From contig MNCI01003411.1 in NCBI GenBank assembly GCA_015680685.1, positions 52,731 through 114,303 on the forward strand: a stretch of 61,573 nucleotides of DNA, in the 5' to 3' direction. This stretch comes from Gnetum montanum (Eukaryota; Streptophyta; Gnetopsida; Gnetales; Gnetaceae). The notes below the pieces were generated by a model that was not told the DNA's origin, did no database searches, and worked only from the letters and a program-made list of their open reading frames with translations. A program made the position numbers and the translations under genes. Positions 46,918 to 59,888 of the stretch are shown one piece after another; position 1 is the stretch's first letter; the number at the start of each line of letters is the position of its first letter.

Positions 46918-49410
46918 CTGGAACCACAAGAGCAACAAAAAAAGCATTAATATACATTAGATGCACAAAAACATATGTTAAATTACACTTAGCAAAATTA
47001 GCAAAGCTAACATAAGATAACATAACTCAGTAGAAAATATATGCTTAGGGTCCCCTATGGGCCCTATGAGTATAAGATGTCAACACACATATTTGACATG
47101 CTTGGTGCTCATTGGGGTACAACACTAACATAGCATTAGCATTTTGCTTCACATTTTCATGTTGTGCATTGTCTCAATTTGCATGTTTTAGTAGTTTGAC
47201 ACATTTAGTTTGCAAGTTTGGAATTTTGACAAAGCTCTAGCACATGTTGCATTTTGTTTCACATGTGGCATTCTAAAACTTTGCATTCTCACACTTAGCA
47301 TTCCTTGCATTTGGCATTTTATTCATGTACTTGGCAAATTCTTTGAATTTTTTCTAACTTTGGGAAGTGTAATTTGGGATACCCAAAAAAATTCTAACTC
47401 TGGGTTACCCCTCCATAAGAGTGTAACCCAAATAAATATCAAAAAAAATTTAAATATTAGCTATGCTCTCAAGAAAGCATAGCCCCCAAAAATCATCAAA
47501 TTTTTTCTAACTGTTGGCTATGCTCCCTTGAGAGTGTAGCCCCAAAACATGCAAAAAATCAACAAAAAAGTTTAACAGTAAGGGGTGTAGCCCTAAAATG
47601 CCTAGAATGTTGTAAAAGAAAAAAAACTAATTTTCTCAAAAGCCATCTACACCACTCACGACCTGCTAGGGTGTTGGTTGTAGCAGCTGCCCCTATGGTT
47701 GCTTCACCATGCTCAGGAAAGTTGACCTTCCCAACCCCATCATTCCATGGGGTGTGCTTGCCCCTCATGTATCCCCTACTCCCATCACATCTAGCCCTCT
47801 CCTTGCCCCCACCCTATGTCACTTCCCCCCCTTCCTTGCATTGAGGAAAATAAATAGTGGTAGTGCCCCACCCATCAGCTATGGACTTCCTAAGTTGCAA
47901 GACATAAAACATCATTCTTACTTTCTACCCTGCTACAAAAAAAGTGGTGGGATAGAATCCTAATGCACTCTCATGCCACCATTTCCCTTTCATGGCACCA
48001 CCTAGTTCACTACGCACCAACATCATGTGCTAGGGTGCTTTCCAAGGCCGTGGCTATTATTTTCCTACCTTTCCCCGTAGTCTCCCCATGCATCTTTGCT
48101 CCTTGAAACACCTTTCCCTTGGCTTACCTCACCTTGCTTACCTACGTCCACCAAAACAATGGGCAATAAAACGAAAAATGTAGCAAAGGGTAAACCCTCT
48201 ACCCAAAAATCCATTGCCACTTCCAAGCTTAGAATCTTTGTCCAAAAACCCTTGCCCCATGCAGCCATAGAACCCCCATTCAAAAAGTGTAAAGTACCAA
48301 TAACGAAACCGTTGCTTCCATGCACAAGAATACCCCACCACCGTGATAGGCCAAGAGGTTGACCCCTTGGCCACACCCCCAATTATGCATGCCCATGTAG
48401 TGCATGCATAAAAAATAGAAAAAGAAAGAGCTCCAAAGAAAAATCCATTACCCGTGAACGTGCCCTCTCTACCTAGTCACAATGGCCATGGTAGCCATGA
48501 TGTCAATGGTCCCTACCAAGGTAAGCCACCCCAAAGCCCAACAAGCCCAACACAAGTGTAGGAAGTAGAAAAATACACAAAACAAAAAAAAACCTATGCA
48601 AGGGGGTGGAGTATATTAGGGTACTTGGCGGATGATGGCTCCCTCCATTTCTCCATGCATGCTCAGGGTACATGTCTTAGTGATTACTCTCCCTTGTCCA
48701 TGTTGATGAGTTCAGGGTGTTGAGGTTCACTTTGACATGTCATGTTGACTACTACACTCTAGCTATCATGCTTTAGATGCTATGCTCTAATCACATCACC
48801 CTGGCTTCCACTCTTTGCTCCAACCACACTACGCTCTATAAGTTCTCATTTTCATTTTGAAAAATGATGGTTTACCTTAGTGAAACATGCATATATATCC
48901 TCCTGAGGTAATTAAATGTGCTACCTACAAGGATAGCATCCCACACTTAGGAAAATTTTCCAAGTTTTAAAGCGTAGCAAGGGGTCAAGCGTAATAAGGG
49001 ATAGAGCATAGCAACCAAAGTTAAGAAATTTTTGAACTTCTTTTGGTGATCCTTAGACTTAGAAAATTTTCTGAATTTTTTTGATTTCTCAGTGAATGTC
49101 GAACCTGACTCCATGTTCCAAGTGCTCCCAACCTTACTTAAACCAACATAGCTTGCACAATTAATGGCCCACTATGACCTCAAATTTGGAATCCATGATT
49201 CACTATGACCTTAAACTAACAAACCATAGTCCGCTATGACTTTAAACTAACAAATCATGGCCTATCAAGGCCTGAAACCAACCTATGTACTTACTTATCT
49301 AATTCCATATTTGCACACTTAGGTGAATTTTCATTGCTTTGCTTTCCTCATTTTATACATTTTGACTCCATTAAAACAGCTGCGACTTGACATTCCATTT
49401 AGTTTTCTTG
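46918..49410. other. Rest of the insert in Q between protease and RT
   Basis: This could hold the promoter and first exon of the minus-strand gene. Palindrome-like motifs related to the Q LTR palindrome occur at about 47460-47480 and 47515-47540 (GGCTATGCTC...GAGTGTAGCC). Two overlapping open frames occur at 48065-48382: plus 48096-48362, Lys-rich, and minus 48065-48382. I cannot choose between them. Repeat units of the TAAACTAACAAA type lie at 49150-49270. Confidence 0.5.
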
Positions 49411-49413
49411 CAG
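49401..49413 (+). promoter_or_regulatory. Candidate 3' splice site before RT of element Q
   Basis: AGTTTTCTTGCAG is a pyrimidine-rich tract ending in CAG. The RT-side frame opens directly after it (DSW, a decayed Gln, NHNISTYEHLYF) and continues towards RT. Ogre-type Tat elements have an intron between protease and RT (family knowledge). I did not find a firm donor. Confidence 0.4.
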
Positions 49414-50520
49414 GATTCTTGGTAGAATCACAACATAAGTACATATGAGCATCTTTACTTTCCTATAGTCCTCATTGGGTCCCATGGTGACCTCACATAA
49501 TGCATTGATATCAAATTCTTAGACCTTTAGCCCATGGCCTACGAAAAACACATAACATCCATAGAAGTGTTGTTAGATTAGCTAGACCATCTAGTTAAGG
49601 CTCTATATCTAGAGGTAGGTGACATCACTGAGGATCCCCTCATTGAATTCCCTATAGAAAAACTTAGTGGCGAGGTGAAGACACTAAAACTTAGTTCCTT
49701 GTTAGAGCCTCAACACACCCAGAGCATTACTAAAGTCCTCAATGATAACATCAAGGAATTTGCATGGTTCTACAAAGACATGTCAGGCTTAGATCCTTGC
49801 ATAGTGTAGCACAATATAATCCTAAATCCTTGTGTAAAACTAGTTAAGAAAAAAGCTAGCAAGGTTAGGCCTAATGTGGAATTGGTAGTCTGTAATGAAA
49901 TCACAAAGCTCTACAAAGCTAGTTTCATTCAGGTAGTTGACTATGCAAACTGGGTCTCCAACATTGTGGACATACCCAAGAAAAAAAAAGCATACACATT
50001 TGCATAGACTTTTGGCACCAGAAAAATCCAACCATTAAAGACGATTTTCCATTGCCTAGTATTGGTCAACTAGTCAATACTATGAGTAGTCATGCCTTGT
50101 TTTCCTTTATGGATGGATTCTCTAGTTACAACAAGATTCGGATCAACTTGAAGGACTAGCTTAGTACTACCTTCATGATCGCTTCAGGTACATTTTGCTA
50201 CACAATGATGCCTTTCAAACTAAAGAATGTAGGAGCAACCTATCAATGCACCATGACATACATCTTTAGTGATTATTTCCTAGATTTTCTCAATGATTAT
50301 GTGTATGATATAGTAGTTAAGTCCAAGGTAGCACATAACCATGTAGATGACCTAGACTGTGTACTAAAATGTTGCCTAAGATATGACCTTAGATTGAATC
50401 CTGAAAAGTATGTCTTTAGTGTGAAAGTGGGTCGCATGCTAGGTTTTTTAGTATTAGAAGAAGGTATACACATAGACCCTGATAAGGTTAAGGCCACCAC
50501 ACCTTAAGGGGCTATGTGGG
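49414..50520 (+). pseudogene. Reverse transcriptase of element Q (broken)
   Basis: The lead segment has EFPIEKLSGEVKTLKL and INDNIKEFAW-type residues (49640-49770). RT proper includes DIPKKKKAYTFA, FPLPSI-QLV, HALFSFMDGFSSYNKIRI (about 50090-50140), and the intact segment 50175-50507 with TFCYTMMPFKLKNVGATYQ. The catalytic box reads YVYDIVVKSK, so the first Asp is Tyr (codon 50304-50306). RLNPEKYVFSVKVGRMLGFL and then GIHIDPDKVKA follow. The order and wording fit Tat. It is dead by active-site loss and stops. Confidence 0.85.
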
Positions 50521-50559
50521 TTACAAAGCATATTGCAATTCATTCACAAGTTTATCACA

Positions 50560-51080
50560 TGGTTGACTAAAAAGTTATATCCAATGCAACATTTTCTCAA
50601 AAAAAGGGGTCCACTTTGAGTGGACACCTTAATGCTAAGTGGAATTTGATAAAATTAAACAAGAGCTGGCTCAACTTCCTATAGTCTACCCTTTGCAAGA
50701 AGATAAACCATTGTACATCTACCTTGCAACCTTTGACATGTCCATCACCTTTTTGCTTTGTTAAAAGTGAGGTGATGGCTCAAGGGTCCCTATATACTAC
50801 CTAAGCCATGAATTAGTGGCACATGAAGCAATGTATAATGATGTGGAGAAGAAGTGCCTCACCTTAGTCTTTACACTTAAGAAGTGGATGCACTATCTTT
50901 TCTATAGTTAGGTAAATATCATCTATGAAAGCAATGTACTTCGAGCAATCATTGTAAACATTTAGGAAAGTAGATAGATTGCATGGTGGAAAGCAATAAC
51001 TGCAGATTTTGACCTACACTACATAGCACAAGCATCAAATAAAGGTCAAGAAATAGCTGTACAACTCAAAACTTCACCCA
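50560..51080 (+). pseudogene. RNase H of element Q (gypsy type, broken)
   Basis: FDKIKQELAQLPIVYPLQED leads into PLYIYLATFDMSITFLL, then VPIYYLSHELVAHEAMYNDV (about 50790-50850), KKCLTLVFTLKKWMHYLFY, and ADFDLHYIAQASNKGQEIA (about 51000-51060). This is the usual gypsy RNase H followed by its linker. Several stops are present. Confidence 0.75.
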
Positions 51081-51094
51081 TAAATGATCAAGCA

Positions 51095-51720
51095 ATGATA
51101 GGTCCAGAATTTTTGGATGAGTATGTTAGTAGCATAAGCCAAGTGCTTGTTAACTTTGAGGTAATCTTATACTTCAATGGTACTTCAAACTCTCAAGGGG
51201 GTAGTGTCATTTCCATAATCATGTTTCCCTTAGGGAATATCCAACCATTTTCTTATCACTTTGCATTTCCTTGCACCAACAACGTAGCAAATTACGAAGG
51301 TCTCCTTAAAGGCATCTTAGCAGCTGATGATCTATGAATTCATAACCTAGTGATCTAAGGTGATTTTTAGTTAGTCGTTAACTAAGTTATATAGGTTTAC
51401 ACTTGCACAAGACAACATTTACAACCTTATTATTTCTTGGCAAAGAACTTTCTCAAGCAATTTGCAATTACAGATATCCAACATATTCCCCATGACAAGA
51501 ACAACATTGTCGATGCATTAGCCACATTAGAGTTAAGCATTGCACCAAACATGTTTCATGCCTTGCCCGCTTTAGTAATAGAGTGCACCAAGCCTATCAC
51601 ACAAACAAATAACATTGCATCCATGGCCATAATAAGCACAACTAACATAGTAGAATGGTATGATGACGTTAAGATGTACCTTCAATAGGATGAGCCTCTG
51701 CAACATCTAACCACTACCCA
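51095..51720 (+). pseudogene. Second, archaeal-type RNase H (aRNH) of element Q (broken)
   Basis: FEVILYFNGTSNSQGGSVIS (about 51150-51210; first catalytic Asp now Asn), FSYHFAFPCTNNVANYEGLL (about 51250-51310), a GD-LVVN segment near 51360, then IQHIPHDKNNIVDALATLEL (about 51475-51535). This wording is typical of the extra RNase H that Tat-lineage elements carry between RNase H and integrase. It supports the lineage call more than any other domain. Confidence 0.8.
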
Positions 51721-51739
51721 AAAGGATGCAGTGTGAACG

Positions 51740-52900
51740 TGATTATAGCAGTATGTCATTGTAGGTGATAGCACATTATGTCATAGATCCTACGATGGTA
51801 TGTTGTTAACATGTGTTAGTACTAACGAAGCAAAAACTATCGTTGATCAAGTCCATAAGGGATTGTGCATAGGTCACATAGAACCTAGGGTAATGGCATC
51901 AAAAATCATATGCTTAGGCTACCATTAGCCTTACATGGAGCATGATTTTATTTCCCAGGTTACGACATGTGACATGTATTAATAGCATGGCATCATAATG
52001 CATGTGCCACACACTAAATTCTACACCATGTAGATCATGTGGCCATTCCAATACTAGGGGTTGGATATCATTGGACCTATCATGCTTAAGTCTTTCGTAG
52101 GACATAGCTTCATCATAATTGCAACTAAATACTTTACCAAGTGGGTTGAAGCTATTTCCCTTAGGAAGACAATATCGCAACAAGTTTGCAAATTCATCCT
52201 TGACAACATAGTGACCCAATTTGGTCTACCTATGACTATATTCATAGACAACTAGCCATAATTTAGTAGTGTAGAAACCAAAGCCTTCTACAAACACTTC
52301 AGCATCAAGCATTCCTTTTCATCACCATACTACCCATTGATGAATGGCCAAGCAGAGGCCACAAACAAGGTCATCATCAACCTTTTAAAGAAGATGCTTA
52401 GTAGCAGCAAACATTGATGGCACAAGTAACTAGTCTACACACTATGGACCTATTGCACAACATGTAGAACAACAATAGGTAAGACACCATATGGCCTTGT
52501 ATATGGGTCTGAAGTGATTTTGCCTCTTGAATTGCAAGTCCTATCACTCTATGTAATCCTCTCAAGCTTCATCAATGAGGCTCAAACAAAACATTGAGAA
52601 CCATGGACCTCAACTTGATAGAGTAGGAGTACATGGAGATGCTTGATCACATTGAATGATACCAAGAAAAGAAACAACAAAAGCATTGCCACAATCAGCA
52701 TCAACACCCAATCAAGAGAGGGGACATAGTCCTCAACGCCATTTTTGAATCCATGAATAAATTCTTTGCCAACTAGGAAGGCCTTTCTTAGTCACCAAGG
52801 CCTATGATAATGGAGCATTCAAGCTTGCTGACTTCGACGATAATGAGTTTTCCAATTTAATCAACCATTCATATCTGAGGGCGTACTACACCTAATATGC
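51740..52900 (+). pseudogene. Integrase of element Q (broken)
   Basis: The zinc-binding part has HKGLCIGHIEPRVMASKII (about 51855-51910). The catalytic core starts GLDIIGPIMLKSFVGHSFII (about 52050-52110), continues YFTKWVEAISLRKTISQQVC, then FGLPMTIFIDN and a stop (about 52220-52255). HSFSSPYYPLMNGQAEATN follows (about 52310-52360). The C-terminal part fades near 52900. At least one Asp-Asn-G box is broken by a stop. Confidence 0.8.
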
Positions 52901-52929
52901 ACCACTGCATCAACAAAAAAGCAAGGTAA

Positions 52930-53410
52930 GCATGCATATGCTATCATGTTAAATTAGCACAAGGCATTCACTATGATGTTAAACTGGCATAGAGCATTTG
53001 CTACAATGATAAACTAGTAGAGAGCATTTTCTATGATGTTAAATTGACATAGAGCATTCTTGGGCCATGAAATTAAACTGGAATCCACAAAACTCATTCA
53101 CTATGATGTTAAATTAGCATAGCATAGTCCTCTCTAACTTTAAACTAGCACACCATTCTCCTTGGGCTATGACATTAAACTAGCACCCATAGCATAGTCT
53201 GCTATGACTATAAACTAGCACAACTCATCCTTGCATCATGATGTTAAACTAGCACAACATCCATCATCTACTACGATGTTAAACTAGCACACAACAATCT
53301 TCTACAATTATAAACTAGCACATCATGGTCTACCAAGACCTTAAAATAGGTTCATGATCTACTAGGACCCTAAACTAGCACCTCATGTGATCTACCAAGA
53401 CCTTAAATTG
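52930..53410 (+). repeat. Degenerate tandem array, TTAAACTAGCACA type
   Basis: About fifteen units of 25-45 bp share TATGATGTTAAACTAGCA or CAAGACCTTAAACT. Similar units occur in the inverted contig (42380-42640, other strand) and at 49150-49270. The array is non-coding. Confidence 0.8.
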
Positions 53411-55027
53411 GGTTTGCAATTGAATAGGCATAGCTCAACATGCATAGTTCTATGGAGAAGTGAGTGCAAATACTTTTTATCCTTCATCATTTGCCTACAT
53501 CTCTTGGGTAGGGTGGTGTGGGACATTGCAATTCCAAAACAAAGTTTACATTTTCAAGAGAAGCCTCTAGAAAATTTATGGTGTTACCACCCTTGGCATT
53601 TTGCTAATCCTCTGGAGATGCCCTTAGGCATTTTGCTATCCTTCTGAAGCTCACACCACCATCGCTAGTAGTACCACCCCCAAGTTATGCTGATAACATT
53701 ATTGACCTTAGGTACTTCATTATTAGTTGGAGCTCTCACCATCAGCACCACCCACTAAAGTACTAGTAGTACTATGGCCTAGCCACCTTATTGCCATCCT
53801 CCAGCCCTCACCATTACCTAGGGTTGGAAGCATGTTTACCATCTTGGCTCTCCACCATTTTGCTAGATTCCCAAGCTCCTGTCCTTGATGTGAATTCTCA
53901 AGCACCTACATCACTATCGTAGTTTACTGCCTTGCTGGCCTTCCTGGGGTACTCATTTTCAGTGTGGCTATTGGAGATTTGTAGCTTTCTAGCTCTGGTA
54001 CCTACACGAGTCTTCCTGCTTTGGCACTGCAAGCCCTTGCAACTTATCTAGCACTCGCAGCACTTGTAGGACCCTCGCAACTAGTAGTTTGTTCTTATCT
54101 AGTGTTGTGTGGATGTTTTCTTATTTTCTCTGTGTTTTGTTTTCAGGATGAAGCCCTAGAGGTGGTCATTCAAAGGCACATTTTGTCATAATGGAAAGTC
54201 ATCACATTACTTTGATATGCTTGGTTGGACTCATAAAGCCACTCAAGAGTGCACATACCTATTACCCTTCTATAGCCTACTTTCATTTACCTGTTTACCC
54301 TACCTTTTCCCACCTTTCTTGCAAGCTTCTTTGATGCACATGTCACCCTTCTTTTAGTCAACCATAGAATCCATGATGGACATAATGCAACTCGTCCCAT
54401 AGGGAGCCTCTACGGGCTGGTCAATGCCTAAGCAAATGTAATGCAACTCATCCTAGGGAGGAAACACTTGTCCTACAGACATGATGTGGTTTCCTCTAAG
54501 TAAAGCCCATTGAGTGGCCTATAGTCCACTTGATGATAAACATCTTGTAGCTAGCATTATGCAAAGAAAAAAGCAAAATGGGGTAAATATTGTCCCTAAG
54601 TAGAATTTAGCAAAGCTACAATTTCACAACTAGTCCAAACCTGAATTCACATTGGCCTTCTCATAAGCACTCCGATGAGAGGTCAACATGTTGGGGGTAA
54701 GACATTCTAGTGCTATGGGCAATGGCTCTCTCACAAGCATTTTGATGAGGATCTCTATTTTGGCAACAAGCCACCCTAGTATGATGATCATAGTTAGCTG
54801 TGCTAACTCTTCATCTTGTAGCATGATACATCATTTGCATCTCATTCCTTCCTTACTATCCTAAGTGAATTCCCTACATCCATTACCTTCCACATCCTCA
54901 AGCCCAATGAAGCATCATTCGAATAGGTACTAGCAAGTGATGTTGGTACCATGTCTACTATGATTTTTTGGGTTCTTTTTTGATGTCTCTTGGGCCACTC
55001 CTCCAGACGTCAACAAAAAGGGACCAA
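53411..55027 (+). other. 3' spacer and polypurine tract of element Q
   Basis: No coding frame is supported. It ends ACAAAAAGGGACCAA (to 55027), a purine-rich tract directly before LTR C. A short duplicated theme (CTACGGGCTGGTCAATG / ATGCAACTCATCC) lies near 54385-54460. Confidence 0.6.
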
Positions 55028-56702
55028 TGAAACACCATCAAATTTAGGAAACAACAACTCAATGACAACTTTGTCTAAGTATCAACATAAGGCAATTTTT
55101 TCTAAGTGTTTGGCCCATGCTTCCACTATTGCCTACACTCCAAAGTGTAGTTAGTGTAGCATGTAGCACAGAACTAGGTCTACAAAATTTCTTAAGTGTT
55201 GACAGTAGTTGCAAAAATTTTTTTGAGTATGGTGCTATGTTCTCATTCTCCTTGCTATGATTTAGAGCGTGGCTAGTGTAGTATTCATTTCAGTGGTTAG
55301 TTTGCCTAAGTGTCAAGCCAAGAGCTATCAAGCTCAGAAGAAGTAGTTTGGTTGATTTTCTAACTCCTAAGGCTACCCCTTCTACTATGCTCTAGAACAT
55401 AGCCAGCATAACCCAAATGAGGACTGCAAGTTTTTCCAATTTTTTCTAAGTGTCAGTGCTATGCTCCCACTTTCTCCTACTATGCTCTAGAGCATAGTTA
55501 GAGTAGCCACCATTGGATTTCAATTTTTGTAGAATTTTCCTAACTAGTGGTCTATGCTCTAGAGTGTAGCGAGCATAGCAATGTGAGACACCCTTCAAAA
55601 GCTTCTAAAGCTTAGCACTGGCCTCCATCTCAGCCTTAACACTCCTCCAGCAAGAAAGATTAGCAATTTGCATCTCTTTTGCATCCTCTATTTGCCTCAA
55701 AATTGTACCTATGCTTGACCCCACTCAAAAGAGGGAACAACATAGTCCTAGAGCATAGCCTCCAAATTGCACTATTTTGCACTATTTGTAGGTACATTAT
55801 GGTCTTTTTGACAATACCACATGTATTCTTGGCAACATAGTCATAGTCTAGTAGTCTCTTGGTGCTCATTGAAGGACACCAAAGCATAGCACCAATTACT
55901 CCATTGGGAGTGTAGTTGGGTCTAGCATAGCCCCAACTACCCTCATGCCACATAGTGCCCGATCTATAATTTATGTCAACCCTAACCCTATAAATATCCT
56001 ACACCTCACATTTTAGGAGTTGGCATTTTCATTCAGCAGTTGGCATCTTGGCATTAGCACTCTTGCATCCAAACATCCTTAGCATCTTAACAAAACTTTG
56101 GGACACCACCGAACACTACCGTACAACACTACAACACCATTGTACACCCAACACATTGTTGACCATTGTAGCCTATAGGAAACTATGGTAGCTAACCCAG
56201 TAGGCTTAGAATTCATAGTAGATGTTAGCTTTTCATGACTAGATACCCTAAGATTATGACTATGTTATCTACCATGCCTATCTGTACACTGCATACCTCC
56301 TCATCTCTTCTTTGTAATTGCTAAACTTTTCCCATTTGGAGTGGTGCCGTTTTCTCTCTCTCAAACTCCACTACATTTTCAAGCATTTTATTTTCCATTT
56401 AGCATTGCATTATCATTCTTTCTCTATTTTGCACATTTTCACCATCATTCTTAATTGGGAAGCCCTACTCTGCTTGGGCTTAGTCGACCCTGGTACCATT
56501 GAAAACATTGTACAGACTCCTAGCACTCATTTGTCGAAACACTCTGTAAGTCCCAGTTCAATTAATAAGATCATCATAAGCACTCTACCTTTGTTTTTAT
56601 TCTCTAGTGATGGCCCTTTAGATGGGGGTGGGGTTAGGGCTATACTATAGCTACAGACCCCTCAATGTGACTATTTTAGCCATTGATGTTTTTGTTGCTG
56701 CA
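55028..56702 (+). repeat. LTR C of element Q (3' LTR, 1675 bp)
   Basis: It starts TGAAACACCATCAAATT and ends TTGTTGCTGCA. Palindrome copies follow the pattern of LTR A and B (first at 55133-55150). The TATA box is TATAAATA (55989-55996). Confidence 0.9.
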
Positions 56703-57850
56703 CAATAGTTTCTTCATTGGGAAAAGTACTTCATGAAAACTAAAAATAGCTTTACAAGGTATGTGCTGATGGCTTAGTTTGTTGGTGTGTCCCTGATGTA
56801 GATTAATTTCATGTTCTCCAAGATGCCTAGGAAGGCCCTTGTAGAGGCCATTATGCAAGAAGATGCACAACTATAAAAATCCTAATGGCAGGATACTATT
56901 GGCTAATAATCTTCAGGGATCCCCACCAATTTATTTGATCTTGTGAATGTTATCAATAAGATGGTGGTATAGCTACACGAATGGAGAGTCCTTAATAGTG
57001 GATTCAAGCACTAGAGCCTTTTGACATATGGGGCATAGACTTCATGGGTCCCATCACACCCATGTTCAATGGAAAGACATACATCATCATAGCAGTCGAC
57101 AACTACAAAAAATGGATGAAAGTAGTAGCTATCATCAATTGTACATCATCCACCACTACTAGATTTATACAACAAAATTTTGTAAATAGGTTTGGGGTGC
57201 CACGAGCATTGATTTCTAACAATGGAACTCATTTTCAAGCATCACTTTTAGAAAGTGGATGCAACACTTAGGAGTTGAACATAAATTAACAACACCTTAT
57301 CACCCCAATACAATGGTCAAATAGAAGTTACCAATAGGGAGATTACATAGATCCTACCAAGGAACATAAGTAAATATAGAAGATATTGGAGCACAAAACT
57401 CAATAATGCCTTTTGGGCCTACTGCTTAACATGGAAATTGCCTATTTGCTACTCTCCCTACGAGTTGGTGTATAGAAAACTTCCAACACTTCCAGTCAAT
57501 TTTGAGCTCTGTACACTTTCAACATCTTGTGACTTGGACCTTGACTTGAGTCTAGAATAAAGAGAAATATTGATCAACCTAAATGTGCTAAATGAAAACC
57601 AACTAGTGGTCCTATCTTTGAATGTAGTGCACAAGGCATACAACAAACAATGACATNAAAAGTTCCAAATATTGTGGAAGGGATATTATATAATCAATGA
57701 AACCTTTTTTGCTAGGGCCATGATCATATACAAACCTGAGAGCCCAGAAAAAAGGTAGTTGGTCAACATCGAAAAAATAAAGCTTTTCAATGAGCCTAAG
57801 TAAGCTAGTGAAATAAATACCTAAATGGATGAAAAACCACACTAAACTTT
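56703..57850 (+). pseudogene. Integrase of element P (broken), resuming after Q
   Basis: The first bases continue P exactly as in M (GTTTCTTCATTGGGAAAAGT). The zinc-binding part is decayed (56780-56960). The core reads FDIWGIDFMGPITPMFNGKT (about 57015-57075), then STTTRFIQQNFVNRFGVP and ISNNGTHF (about 57210-57235), where Asp is Asn as in M. The frame shifts after 57270. The C-terminal part is recognisable to about 57840. An N at 57657 is a single unknown base. Confidence 0.8.
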
Positions 57851-59888
57851 TTAGATCTCCTCATTCTAACTCAATAGTGGGTGAGATGGTCATTTGTGTT
57901 AATCATTCATATGGTTCCTTATTTTTTTCTATTTTTTGTTTTCCACACTTTTGGTTTTGAACATTATTTATTTTACACATTTTTTATTTTAAAATTTCTT
58001 TCTATTTTATACCATTTTTTGTTTTACACCATCGTTAGTATATTAGAATCTTTCTTGGATATTTTACACTTTTTTATATATTTTACTTTGTTTTGTTAAG
58101 TGTGATTTTCAAATTTTTACTAATAGAAGTGCTTTATTACAACAAGACATAGTGGTGTTATGGCTGCTACTAATGGTGATTTGTGCTTAATGTTTTTGGT
58201 TTGCTAATATCTAGTTTCTATTTATGAATTTTTGTACCAATGGCTTAGACATGGTTTCTTTTTCATGGAATGGAGTTCACAACATCCACTCATTCAAAAA
58301 TTCTATGGTTTTCCTTATTTTGGAAGTGTGAGGTCTCTTTCATTAAATTAAGAAAGATTCAAAGGTTTGCATAGGGTTTGACTTCAAGGGTACTTAACAC
58401 TTTTTTTACCCTTCTACTTACTTGGATGCTTGAGTGTTTTCAAGTACTTCTTACTATTCCCTATCCACCAATAACAGGAAGTTAAATAACATTTTTGCAT
58501 GGTGTGGTTCCCATCCATAAAAAAAAAGGAAATAAAACAAACAAAAATTTTAAAAGAAAACATGATGGGAATTCAAAGCACATTCCTTAGATAAACACAT
58601 AGACTATGAGCACTGGTTATGGTACTAACAATACATGTTACCCATGCTTGAAGGTCCCCTCTAACTAAGGCCCTTTGTCACTTCCTAATTCTCTTTTTAT
58701 TTGTTTATGGGTTGGTGGTTATTTTGTTGGAGAATTCTTGTGTCTCAAGGGGGAGGATTGGTCTTGGAGCGGTGATGTGAAGTCATTGAAAGAGGTTAGT
58801 TTTGGTTTTGGACCAAGGATGAATCTTCTCAGGTCATTTTAAACATAAACTCCACAACTGACTTCTTATGACTTTACTTTGGAATTCCATTCCACATTCT
58901 CCATCATCCATCTATGTTGACCATAACTCACCTCATTGCCAATGTCCATGTCCTTGATTCTATGTCTTGGTCTGAGGTATTTGAATTCTTAGGTAGAATC
59001 TTCCAGGTTTTGGTCCTTAACTTCCATCAACCATTAATTACCGATGGGTCCCATGGACTCCTTAGGTTAAGGTTATGCAAGGATAAGAAAAGGCATGTGC
59101 CTGTTATGGGGAAGACCCATGTGTATATTCTTTGTTTGGTTTCATTAAGTACCTTATTCTTAGATATTCTTATGAACAAAAACCTTTGTACATCCATCTT
59201 CTACATCACATCATATGCTCCTTCATAAATTTTGTTCAATAAAAAGCATTCTCTATTAAAATTTTTAATTTTTGAGCTTTCAAAGATCCTCTTCAATGAT
59301 TTTATTATATTCTTGGCTTTTTTGAGATTCCATGAACCTTAAATTCATTGAAAAATTCCTTATATTTTTTGATATATTCAAATTTCAAAATTTTTCCTAT
59401 GGGCCTCATATATGTGGCCCTGTTGAAATAAGGGAAAAATTCTATATATATGCATAAATCCACTTTGAAGATTTTACATTTTCTCATAAATTCCAATGGA
59501 ATTTTTCAAATTTTCAGAGCCCAAAACCTTATAGAACCCATAAATTCTAAAAAATCTATTCAAATCACTATGTTCTTCAACCTTGTAGCTAGTGGAGGTG
59601 AGCTCTTCATCATGGGGGCCACAAATGTACCATTTTTAAGAAAAAATGTTTCACTATTTTTCTAACTTGCATAGAGGTTTAACTAAAAAATCAACTATTT
59701 AACACTAAATTACATGAGTTAATCCTTTCGAACAAGCTTTAATGACATCTACAACAAATAATTAATAAAATAATCAATCTACCATGGTCCAACCTTAGCC
59801 AAAGTGTAACTAACTAATGAGAGAAGGTATTCAAAAATTTAAAGTTACACATTATATCTACTAATCCATGGATGTGTTATGATCATAA
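57851..59888 (+). other. Non-coding spacer of element P
   Basis: T-rich units (TTTTACACCATTTTTTGTTT, about 57950-58090) match S and M. The block near 58565-58675 matches S 12550-12680. CCTATGGGCCTCATATATG (59395-59413) is the inverted partner of M 19430-19470. The leader directly before 59889 is nearly identical to that in M. Confidence 0.7.

Larger units (their letters stand above)
35005..56702 (+). mobile_element. Element Q: Tat-lineage LTR retrotransposon nested in P, with a duplicated 5' LTR
   Basis: The target duplication is CAACA (35000-35004) and CAATA (56703-56707), one transition apart. Element M provides the matching empty site. The order is LTR A, PBS, LTR B, PBS, gag, protease, a large insert with a minus-strand spliced gene, RT, RNase H, second RNase H, integrase, repeat array, PPT, LTR C. 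The gag Cys-His box and the second RNase H before integrase are hallmarks of the Tat group (family knowledge). The 21.7-kb length is partly due to the insert and the extra LTR. Confidence 0.88.

Noticed and set aside
52930-53410. CRISPR-like array
   Set aside because: Units are irregular, spacers are not unique sequences of fixed size, and the context is a plant retrotransposon.
57657-57657. N at 57657 as another contig join
   Set aside because: No overlap or inverted sequence lies on either side, and integrase continues as in M. It looks like one unknown base.
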